From contig NC_134366.1 in assembly GCF_035582795.1 (NCBI RefSeq), forward strand, positions 11,438,161 to 11,502,160: DNA of 64,000 nucleotides. The letters run 5' to 3'. This stretch comes from Mycteria americana (Eukaryota; Chordata; Aves; Ciconiiformes; Ciconiidae). Below, piece by piece: positions 41,501-53,500 of this stretch. The position numbers and the translations under genes are program-made. Numbering within the stretch: the stretch's first letter is position 1; every line of letters starts with the position of its first letter. The notes beneath the pieces are model-generated. The model was given only the letters and a program-made list of their open reading frames with translations, did not search any database and was not told the origin of the DNA.

Positions 41501-44500
41501 AAAGGTAATATTGCAAACCTCCTGGAACTACTTTAATTCACAAAACCAGAAAAAAACCTATTCAGTTTTTTTCCTGAATTATTTTCTTCCGTGTTAGCAA
41601 GTAAGAAATGGTGATGAGAAATCTGATGAGCCACAGAAATTGTGCAAGAAAAAGCAGTGGAAGGCTGTGGATGGAGGAAATAAGCCCTTGCTCTTCCAGA
41701 ATCAGCAAGATCTGCCTGTGGAATTAGAGCCTTACACAGTATCTGTACAGACAGCCTCACTCTGGCTCATCTTACAGATGAAGTGAAAGCATTCAGCTTC
41801 TGAGACTTTGAAAAGTTTGATCATACATAAGGGTGAGTCAGCCAGTTGTAAGGGTCCTTTGTATGTGTCAGCTTTCTAGCCAAAAATAAATCAGGAAAAT
41901 TAATAAGGAAGTGCAATAATAAAGAGTACATTGGCAGAAGTTCAAAAGGTGCACTGAACAATTAGCAGAGGTTCACAGGCACTTCCATCGAGCACTGGAC
42001 CAACAGTTATGTTCAGACCTATGACAAAATAGAGAAAATAATGCCAGACACGCTTTGAGCTGGAATATCAGAGTAGGGGTAGAGAGAAGGAAACATATAG
42101 GCAGAAACTGCCCTTTAGTGGAACTGATAGCTTAAATGCCTTCAGGTCAAGAAGTAATTCAGAAGTAAATCATAAAAATCAAGACCTAAAGGCTAAACAC
42201 AATGTCAAGATCCTTGTCTACAGGTCTGATGGAATCCTTCCTGTTGTCATAGAGAGCTGCTTCTACCGAGAAAGAAAACAATTGAATTAAAAAAAGGTCA
42301 CTTATCTCCAACTTTGGTGGTATAATACATATATTGGAGTCCCAGTGGTGCACTCTTCCATCAACATCCCTGACAAACCAAAAGGTCAAGGGAGTCTTGA
42401 CCTACAGCTTCTGCCTCAACAAGGCAAAGATGAGGCCAAACTCAAACTCATCTCATCTCATCTTCTACAATCCCGGCAGTGAGACAGATGAAGAACAGTC
42501 ACAGAGTAGCTTTCAGCAGTTCAATCAATTCTTTTTTGCCTTACATTTCAACAGATTGACCCTGATCCTGAAAATGATAGTAAGTGCCTCTAATTTAATC
42601 TGCTGCTTGTGATCGATGGATCTGAAATGATTACTGTTATCAACATTCTCAGTATCGTGAGAAGTAAACTGGTAATAGGTGAATAAGATTGCAAACTCAT
42701 CATCTTCGGGGTTAACGCATTAACAGAATGTTGAGCATCTTGTACTGCTGTGCTTGTGGACATAGTACATGTGACTTTGTCAGTTGTATACACACACAGA
42801 AGGTTAGCAGGGAAGGAGAGAGTAGAACAGGTCTACCTATAAAACACAATAATATATGTTCTGCAGGGCTCTCCAGCTGTTTGATTGGAAACCCCACCTG
42901 AACAAGAATTTTTTCATAAATCGCAGGGAGATATAAATTCAGAGGATCATTCCACTAATGCAGCCTGAAAATAAACTTCTGAGAAATATTACTCTGTGTT
43001 GAATAGTACAGTCTGGGACAGCAGAAAACCTGAACGCACTGATCTTGCAGGGAGGCATATATGTGCAATTCCATATCAGTTTGATCTAGAACCAGGACAC
43101 CACATTCCTGACCCTCCCCTACACTTCATCCTTGCATATGATCAATCCAGGCAGTTAATCTGGCTGAAAAATAATCTTACTAGGAAAAAAACTGATCTGC
43201 TACCTCCTTGAATCAACCCATGACATAGCTGCTTGAGCATTCATACTCCAAAGAGGAAAATAGGAATGCTAGCCCATGGCAACACAGGATCATTGTAACC
43301 TGGAGTTACATCAGCTTAAGCGGCTATGGAGCTACACTCCGGGACGTACTCTAAAAAGTATCAGGTATACTTTTCTTAGGAACTGTAGAACAAGCCTGCA
43401 GGCAATAAAGGGAATATTAGCCCTGATATATAGTTCAGTTTCGTCTCAAGGCAATTCATACATCATGTTGATATTTGGTATGACTATCAGCATTTTAGAC
43501 ACAGAATGTAAGAAGAAGGTCCAGCAGAGATAGTGGGGGCTTGTTGGATATGTTGCTACAGGAAACCTACCATTAGCAAAATGAGCCAGGCAGGGAAACT
43601 AGAGAACACACATGGGGTGGGTTGTTACTAAAACTAAACTCTGTCAGGATGCAAAATCCCAAAAACAGAAGGACTTGCAACAGAAGCACAACAGTTTTAC
43701 AGCAACAGGAAAGTGGTTTCAATACTGTGAATTTCAAGACACTTAATCTCCTGCCTGAAGAGCTAGAAAAATCCCAGACAGTTATTCTGCATCTGTACTG
43801 GAAGTTCACATACTGAAGTTGTGTTTCAGCTCACAAATTGAGACATCTTAATTTGGATGTTTAAGTCCCTAGAATGTTAATTGCCTGGAGAGTGATTCAG
43901 GTGATCAGCTGTTTAGTAACTGCTTTATGAAGCTGAATTGTTCTGTTGACTCCTTTCACTAGGGGCAGTATGCCACTACCCAAGCATAGAGCAATTTTAA
44001 ACACTCAGATGGTTTTCCAGAAGTCAGAGATCTATGACAGATCCTGTGTTTTAGGTGCCAGCCCCATGTAGATGTCTGAAGCAACGTCGGCCATTTAACG
44101 TAGCAGGGGTCATTCACTTATACTTAAGCAATTAAATGCTTCCCAGGACCTGTACATATTAGGCTCCTGTGTAGATGTCTAAAGTGGTTTCAGACACCTA
44201 ATTTAACTGAACACTATCTTGGGGTCTTTCCAGAATGGGTTGTGGTTCCCCTCTTATTTTGAATTAGTTTCCTCAAGGATGTAAAGTGACTTATGCATTG
44301 GGTTTACATGGCAAGGTTTTGGTAGCAGAGGGGGCTACAGGGGTGGCTTCTGTGAGAAGGTGCTAGAAACTTCCCCTATGTCCGACAGAGCCAGTGCCAG
44401 CCGGCTCCAAGATGGACCCACCGTGGCCAAGGGCGAGCCCATCAGCGACAGCAGTAGCACCTCTAGGATAACATATTTAAGAAGGGGGGAGGGGGGGTGG

Positions 44501-47500
44501 AACTGGGCAATTGCAGCCAGAGAGAGGAGTGAGAATATGTGAGAGAAACAACTCTGCAGCCATCCAGGTCAGCGAAGAAGGAGGGGGAGGCGGTGCTCCA
44601 GGCGCCAGAGCAGAGATTCCACTGCAGCCTGTGGTGAAGACCATGATGAGGCAGATCATCCACCATAAGAGGTGGATGTGCCCCAAAGGAAGCTGTGACC
44701 CCCTGGAGAGCCCACGCTAGAGCAGGTCTTCTGGCAGGACGTGTGGCTGCACAGGGGATCCATGCTGGAGCAGTCTGTTCCTGAAGGACTGCACCCCATG
44801 GAAAGGATCCATGCTGGAGCAGTTCATGAAGAACTGCAGCCTGTGGGAAAGACCCATGCTGGAGAAGTTCGTGAAGGACTGTCTCCCATGGGTGGGATCC
44901 CACATTGAAGCAGGGGAAGAGCATGAGGAAGAAGGAGCGGCAGAGACAACGTGTAATGAACTGACCACAACTCCCATTCCCCATCCTCCTGGGCCACGTT
45001 GGGGGAGGAGGTAAAGAAGTCCAGAGTGAAGTTGAGCCCGGGCTGAAGGGAGGGGTGGAGGGAACATGCTTTAAGATTGTTCTTATTTCTCATTATTGTA
45101 CTCCATTGTTAATTGGCAATAAACTAAACTAATTTCCCCAAGCTGAGTCTGTTTTGCCCGTGACAGTAATCGCTGAGTGATCTTGGTTTGTACAGCTTAG
45201 AGAAGAGAAGGCTGAGGGGTGACCTCGCACAGTCTACAACTTCCTCAAGGGGAGGCAGCAGAGGGGGAGGTGCTGATCTCCTCACTCTGGTGACCACCAA
45301 TAGAACATGAGGAAATGGAATAATTGGACATTAGGAAAAGGTTCTTCACTGAGAGGGTGGTTGGTCACTGGAACAGGCTCCCCAGGGAAGAGGTCATGGC
45401 CCTAACCCTGTCAGAGTTCAAGGAGCATCCAGATGATGCTCTTAGTCATATGGTTTAGTTCTAGGTAGTCCTGCTGGAGTTGGACTTGATGATCCCTATG
45501 GGTCCCTTCCAACGCAAGATATTTTATTATGTCCCTATCCTTATCTCAACCCATATTCTCTCTCCTGTCCAGTTGAGGAGGGGGAGTGATAGAACAGCTT
45601 GGTGGGCACCTGGTGGCTAGCCAAGGTGAACCCACAACAACTTGCCAGGTAAACAGAGGCATAACAGAGTTCACTTCCTACCAAAATAGATTCCCATTAG
45701 ACAAATCACTGAAGAAATTGAAAGGGTGAACTAAGTGATAGCTGAATACTGCACTGACTGAAAAAGCCTTGTTGGATGACACAAAAAGCTTCCCTAACTG
45801 TAGCAATACACTAATATAGCACTAAGGTTAGCAAGACATTTTCCAAATGGAAGGACAGAAAAAACCCTATGACTTAGAATAACAGAACACTCAAGTTGGA
45901 AGGGACCCATAAGGATCATCAGCACCTCCACCTCTGCTACCTGCCTTGAGGAAGTTGTAGACTGCAATAAGGTCACTCCTCACGCTTCTCTTCTCCAAGT
46001 TGAACAAACCAAGTGACCTCAGCCACTCCTCATAAGTCTTTTACCATCTTGGTCACCCTCCTCTGGATACACTTATAGTTTGATGTCCTTCTTATATTGA
46101 GGTGCCCAAAACTGCACACAGTACTCAAGCTGGGGCCATACCAGTGCAGCGTAGAGTAGGATAATCATCTCCCTTGACTAGCTAGCTATGGTGTGCTTGA
46201 TGCACCCCAGGACATGGTTGGCCCTTTTGGCTGCCAGGGCACACTATTGACTCATATTCAACTTGCCATCAACCCAAACCCCCAGATCTCTTTCTGCAGG
46301 GCTGCTCTCCAGCCTCTCGTCCCCCAGTTTGTATGTATAAGCAGGATTGCCCCGTCCCAGGTGCAGAATCCAGCACTTGCTCTTGTTAAATTTCACATGG
46401 TTGGCGATTGCCCAGCTTTCTAGTCCATCCAAATCTCTCTGTAAGGTCTCTCTACCCTCAAGGGAGTCCACAGCTCCTCCTGGTTTAGTATCATCAGCAA
46501 ACTTACTTAATGTACATTTGATTCCTGCATCCAGGTCATTTATAAAAACATTAAAGAGCACTGGCCCTAAAATTGAGCCCTGGTGAACCCCCTGGTGACT
46601 GGCTGCCAGCCTGATATAACCCCATTTACTATAACCCTTTGAGCCCGACCCATCAGCCAATTGCTCACCCAACGATTATGGACTTGTCTAGCTGTGTGCT
46701 GGACATTTTGTCCAGAAGGGCATTGTGAGAGATAGTATCAAAAGCTTTGCTAAAACAACAACAGCAAAAAACAAAAAAAACCCCATATGTACTGGCTTTC
46801 CTTGGTTAACTAGATGGGTGACCTTGTCATAAAAGGAAATTAAGTTAGGTAAGCAGGACTTTCCCCTCTAATGTGGGATACTGGACTTCTCCGTACTTGT
46901 TGGTGCCAAACACAGAGGTCACTGTGAATGAGTGGGGAGTAGCGGGGCTAGCCTTGAGCAGCATGCTCATCTTGCACCGATAAGCACCGGATAGCAACAC
47001 ACTTATCTTGCATGACGATTTACAGTCTAACACTCTGAGTGTTAAATCAACTGAGCTAATTCACCGAGTGACGTCTGGGGTGAAGCGAAGGTCTCACAGC
47101 CCGATGTTGCTTCAGTAAAGTTGTTTCTGAACCTCGTGACTCAACGGGAGGGTCCCCCCTCCCCCCCCCCCCCCAGCCACGCCTCAGACTCCTATTTGTA
47201 ACGCAACACCCTTGTGAACCTGGGCTGACTATGACCAATGACTACATTGTCTCTCAAGTGTTTTTCAGTAACTCCCAGGATAACCTCCATAATTTTACCA
47301 GGCACTGAGTGAGACTGACAGGCCTGTAAGTACCAGGGTCTTCCTTCTTACCCTTCTTGAAAATTGGAATGACAATGCAGTAGCATTTTCAGAAGTTCAC
47401 ACATGCATTCTTCTGCAAATATTTGAGCATTAGGTCAGAGCATGAAGCCCAACTGGCAACAAGTCAGTAGTGGTGTATCCCAGAGGTAAATACTGGAGCC

Positions 47501-50500
47501 AACACTGTTTAACATCTTCATTAATGACCTAGATGATGAGTCAAGAGTACATGCAATTTTGCAGCCACATCAGGAGTTGTTGATACACCTGATTGCGTGT
47601 GCTGCTGTTGAGAGGCACCTTGGCAAGCTGCAGAAACGTGCCAAAAGGAATCTCATGAAGTTCAAAGGGAAATGCAAAGTCCTGCACCTGGAAAAAAATA
47701 ACCCTATGCTTTAGGACAGGCTAGGGACTGATCAGCTGGAGAGCAGCTTTGTAGGAAAGGTCCTGGGGTTGACAAGTTGAACAGAAATCAGCAATGTGCC
47801 CTTACAGCAAAGAAAGCCAACTGCATCCTGGGTTGCACTAGGAAAAGCATTGTCAGCAGGTCGAGGGAGGTGATCCTTCCCCTCTGCACAGCACTGATGA
47901 GGCACATCTGGAGTGCCGGGTCCAGTGCTGGACTCCCCAGTACAACAGAGATATGGACATGCTGGAGCGAGTCCAACAAAGGACCACAAAGATGATTAAG
48001 GGACTGGAGCACCTGTCATATGAGGAGAAGCTGCAAGAGCTGGGCTTGTTTAGCCTGGAGAAGAGAAAGCACAGGGGGATCTTAACATATATAAGTACCT
48101 GATGGGGGAAGTAAAGACCATGGAGACAGACTCCTCTCAGTGGTTTCCAGCAATAGAACAAAAGGCAATGGACACCAATTGAAATACAATAAATGCCTCT
48201 TAAATATAAGGAATATTTTTTAAATTTTATTTTATTTTTTTATTTTCACTGTAAGGGTGATTGAACACTGGAGCAGGTTGCCCAGAGAGGTTGTGGAGTC
48301 TCCATCCTTGGATATATTCAAAATCCATCTGGACATAGCCCTGAGCAACCTGCTCTAGCTGACTTTGCTTTGTGCAAGGGTGTTGGACTGGATGATCTCC
48401 AGAGGTCCCTTCCAACCTCAAACTCTGTAATTTTAACATTAATGCTCAGTAACATTACTTACTTAGCAATAATCAGAAGAAGAATTAGGAGGAGCAACTA
48501 TTCTTTCCTCTCCCTCCCATGTTAAACTTTTTTGGGGAAAAAAAACAAAAGCCAAAACCAAACCCAGAGGATTCCTAAATAGGTACAGATTAAAATTAAC
48601 AAAAAGTCTGAGAATGGCCAAAGCATCCTTGATTACATGGGAGAGCTTATCAAGCTTGAAGATGAAGAGCCTAAAGCTCTTTCAGGTCCTGAAAGCCCTG
48701 AAAAGGGAAGTATCCTATCAAGTTCTGCCTACTATCATAATCTAATAAGCAGGTCAGGTCCAGAACTTAATCTGGCAACAGTGACTATGGACCTGTCAGC
48801 TGTACTGACAGCATTTGTAGCTTTTTGTAAAGAGGTTTAGGCTAATAAACAGACCTCAATAATATTAAAAAGGTGTTCTCTGAAATTAAGAAAGCTCCCC
48901 AAGCCCACTCAAAGTTTTCAGCACTCCGAACTGATGCCTGGCAGGCAATACTAGTAATTCAATGGAAAGAACTGATGAGAAGATTGGACATAATCAGTAA
49001 GAGTCTGTATTTGTGAACAGTGGTTTAGATCTTCCACCTTTATCAGAAAGGAATGGATGGACTAACAGTGTGCAAATCAAACTCCCAGCTGGGAGCTGCT
49101 ACTTTCAGTCAGTCCTTCTAGCCATAAAGCTAAGGATTCAGGATTAAGGATTTAAACCACTAATGAGCATATGCCAGAGCAAAGAGTGCAGTAAGGCGCT
49201 CTCTATATCTACCTAGAAAGAGACAGGCATATGAAAAAGAAAACGTGACAAAATGTCAAGAGACCAGAAATCATGAGGAGGAGAGAAGAGCAAAAGCTTA
49301 GGCAGAACAGTAAATGTGCAAAGTGTGACCAAACTTGCACATTCTTGTGGAGCAAAGGGGATGTGTTTTGATATGCCAGGAGAAAGATCCACTACTAAGT
49401 CTGATCATTTCCGCTTTTTTCCCCCAAAAATTAAAAAAAAAAGTTTCATACTGAAGGCTGTGTTTCACCCAAAGACTCAAGGTACAAACTTTCTTTAGAA
49501 AAACTTATGTGTAGTAATTAAAATGTGTTATATTGAAAAGCTCACAAGATGTGGAAGAAAAAAAACTAACAAGAAGTTGCTTCTGTGCCTAGATAGCAGT
49601 TTCGTTTTACATATATAATTCCCAATTATTTACTGTGTCTATATGAATATGAAATATTGAAGTGATGCAGTGGATTCAAATAAAACAGAAGAAAACGATT
49701 AACACAATCAAATATAGCTAAGGCATTTTAAGTACTGTGACAAAGAACGCATACAGATACACACTTTTTCAAGAGGACAAAAAAATGACCTGAATGAAGT
49801 ATACCAAGGACATAAAACCAAATACAAAATAAGTCAATAAAGTCTTACCTGTCTTCCCTCTTTCCACCCATGTTTTCTCTCCTTCCTTTCCCACCTCTTA
49901 TATTGCCTTAGTACATCCCAATTTTAGTCAAAACTAAAACATCTTAAAATACAATGTGTAAGTAACAAAATAAAAAAAAAAATCTTAGTGTCAGGTGTCC
50001 AAAACCTGGTCTATCAAACATTTCACCCAATTCACTCCCTACCACCATCTTTAAAACTGTATATGCTCATAGTGCCACCATCATGCAGCAACTTCAGAGC
50101 TCATTTTATGACAGAAGTTCACATATTCTGTGAAAGGGAATATATGTGTTTTAAACAGGCAAGGAGGAGTTAGAACTTCGGAGACAATGTGAGGCTGTCT
50201 TGTCACCTAACCAGAAAAAAAAGCTTGGATACTACTATCTTGGTGCACACTAAAAACTATAATACAGCAATTCTTCACTGAGAGAAATATAGGTAGTCAA
50301 ATAAAATAATTCTCATTTTGCTGTAAAGTTGGGTTCTTCTTATGCTACTTTTAAAACAGACTATAGCAATACAATCTTCTAAATGGAATCATTTAGAAGG
50401 GAAATTATTTTGCTACAGTTATCTGTCTTCAATAAAAGAATAACTGCTATAAAAGAAGAGAATTATACCAGGGAACGGTTTCAAGTATTGAGGGACATGC

Positions 50501-53500
50501 ACTGGAAGCAAAGCACTTGGTTCTTATTACCTCAGGATACAAGAGCTTGAGTGATGACTTAGACATATACTTTTATATTCAAGTCAGAAATAGGAATAAA
50601 GGGTTTTCCAAATGAAACAGAAATATCAGCCATTTATAGCTTGGAGTCAGAGCTGATTTGTCTTGTATTGCTACCTACTGTACTGTAAAAAAAGGCTTAA
50701 TACAAAACCATTAAAAGTAACCAAAGCCCACTCACATAAAATCACAGTAATATTAAAGTTTGCTTACCTCTTCTTTTTTAATGTGTTTTACACTCATAAA
50801 ACACTGAAGCAACAAGTCCTTGACTTCATTACTCTCCTCTGAATCATAATCAAAACAAAGTAATGTCTGATGTAGATTCCATAGACGAACTACATCTGCA
50901 CCCTGACAGGAAAAAAAAGCCCACATTATAGTGAAGTAGGTATAGCTTTAATGTGAAGAAGCATGTAAAGGATTTTAAATAATGAATTTGAAATGGTTGG
51001 TACAGGTAGAAGATTTTCAGATTGTAAAATTACGAACATTAACTGACTTTCACCACATGATTGGGAAAAATTACAAAAATTTGTGTAACTGCAGAAATAC
51101 TGACTTCTAACAACTGAAGACATACTCAGTACAGCAAGAAAGCTGGTATTTCATGCAAAATACATGAAAACTGTATTATTCCACTTTTGAAACCTTACAA
51201 AATGAAAGCAGTTAACAGGGAAAAATAAAAGAAAGTAGTAAAGAAGATATTCATTGGGTTAGTGCAAAAGATGTATGCCACAGTACTCTAAGTAACTCAC
51301 ACATTAAAAAAAAGATTTGTAGAGACATACAGAGTAACAGAAAAAAAAGCTTCCCACGTAAGAAGTCGCTATAAGTAGCTGAACATAGTACTTAAAACCT
51401 GAATTAACTAAAAGAGTTAATTGCTATTTAAAACTTAGTAATTGGACTTCACAAATGAGTGGAGAGAGAGAAGGGGGGGGGGCACAAAACAGGGGGAGAG
51501 AGAGGCACAAACGAGAAGGAGAGAGCGCAAACACGGGGTGGGGGAGAACATGAAAGAGAGAGAAAGGAAAAAAAAATGAAAAAGTAAAAAAAGTTCACTT
51601 GTTAAATTGATGGCAAAAATCTTTACAGTTTGTCCTAGAGAAAGCAAGATTTTAATATGTTGCTTATAACAAGCAACACTAAAAAGACACTTTGTAACCA
51701 ACACATGTCCTGCGGTTCATTAATTGAGCACTAGGACATAGAAAACAAGTTAACTTGCAATAAAAGGTATTTTGGAGGGATAATCTTTCTTGGAATATTC
51801 AGTAGTAATCTAAAAGTCAATATAGCTTCAGCATACCGTAGCAGCTTTATTCAGGCTTTTTCTTAGCAGAATGATAAACAGAGTCTTCCCTAGCTGCTCC
51901 TTGCCTTCCAGTCCTTTCTCCCACCACATCTCACATACACGTTGGATAGCACCCTGTAGGATTTTTTCAGATTCAGGTAATGCAGGAAGAATACCTACAA
52001 CAGTAATGAAGTAATTATTTACTGCAATGAACCAAGTTATTCCTGCAAAACATTAGTCTGTTAGTACACTAACTATACCTTACAATGTCAACCGGCTTTT
52101 GCCACATTTACACATCTTAATGGCTTATTCTCACTGTGGGTATTTAGGCAGCTTTGTTAATTCTAAGGTTTCGGCCAAGTTTTTGGATCAGTAACAATGA
52201 TCCAAAGTTAACAATGATCTTAAGTTTTGCCTTGAAAATACTATAAGCCACAGAATAAGGAAAGTTATCTATCATTGGGTGAACAGTTGGGAGAAAGAAA
52301 ACTATTTTGGTTCCAACTTTTAGACTGTGTAACTGATTTTTAAGTACATGCTCCCTTAATTTTGTCTCATAAATAAGAACTCAGGTCAGTACCAACTTTT
52401 CTCCCGTAAATTCTGTTCCATAAGCCAGTCAGGTCAAACAAAAAGCCTAGTGAACTCATCTGCTAAAAAACCCATATAATGCTGTATTCTATAAGAGATA
52501 AGTACGTACCATTTAATATAAAAACACATTCTAGAAGAGCTTTGTAGTTTACAGTTTCATCCACCGCAGGTATGGAAGCAATAACTACAGCTGTCACTCC
52601 TTGGATCACAGCTACAGTCTGTTTCTGAAAGAAAGCAATGTCGAGAAAACAATTCTGCAGTTTATATTATACTCAGAAGATAATTATGACAAGAAATAAA
52701 CCTTAGCAACAGAGAGCAAAGCTGAATTGTTATTTAGCTTCCACTTTGTTCAAAGAGTATACTGGCACCCAAAACCTATCAAATAAGAAGAGGCAAAAGC
52801 ATAGATTTTAAAGTATATCCATTTGAAAAAGTTCGAAAATGCCTTTCAGCTCCAGCTAGTAGGTAATTTGGCAACTGTACACATGTATCCATTCTGCCAT
52901 TAAAAAAATGGATCTGCAACAAAACCACTCAAACACACATCCGTTTCAGAAATAAAGAGACCCTAACTAGCAGGGTCTTGTGCAACTCAAAAATGCGTAG
53001 ATCTGGTGACTTTGGATCCAAGTACATGATTCTATAGACCTCGGTACGTATGATAGATTTTCTACAAGCCTCTAGGTCTAGGATGATTTCCCCACTGCAC
53101 TTCTTTTTTGCTTCCAAAATTAAATAACCCGATATTCTCAAGACTATGTGGACTACAGTGCAGAAGGCAGTATATGAGGGCTTGAGTCAGAGAAATTCTG
53201 TATAAGCTAAATTTGTGGGAGGGGTGTTCAAATCTAGATTTCATGATCTTCATTCAATAAAATGACATAATAAAACAGGCAGTGAATTTCTTGTAGTATA
53301 TGCCAGATACTTAAGGAAAATCTGAGAGATCAACATTTGTTTACTGAAATAAGACATACAAAAAGCCCACTCTAGTGCAAAAACTAAGTCCCATCTTTGA
53401 TAATTAAAATTATCAGCAGGTCTAATCTTTTATAGTGTAGACCAATCATAAGTTCAGCTTAACCCAAGCACGATAGTTAAGAAGTCAGTTAAGAATGGGG

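Larger units (their letters stand above)
44294..45639 (+). mobile_element. Solo LTR, family 2, interrupted by a CR1
   Basis: This second avian LTR family begins TGCATTGGGTTTACATGGCA and ends GAACCCACAACA. Its target duplication is 5 bp with one mismatch (ACTTA 44289-44293, ACTTG 45640-45644). It contains AACATATTTAAGAAGGG (TATA-like, near 44470), an internal array of 45-50 bp repeats, and AATAAA at about 45118-45123. The LTR occupies 44294-45185 and 45532-45639; a CR1 separates the parts. It is antisense to NCAPG2 and no viral internal genes are present. Confidence 0.82.

Noticed and set aside
41188..43816. Short open frames on both strands of intron 5
   Set aside because: They have no paired splice sites, no phase agreement with NCAPG2 and no recognisable motifs.
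44463..45093. Overlapping open frames of 69-173 codons on both strands
   Set aside because: They lie wholly inside LTR family 2 and its tandem repeats, occur on both strands at once and show low-complexity composition. They are repeat by-products.
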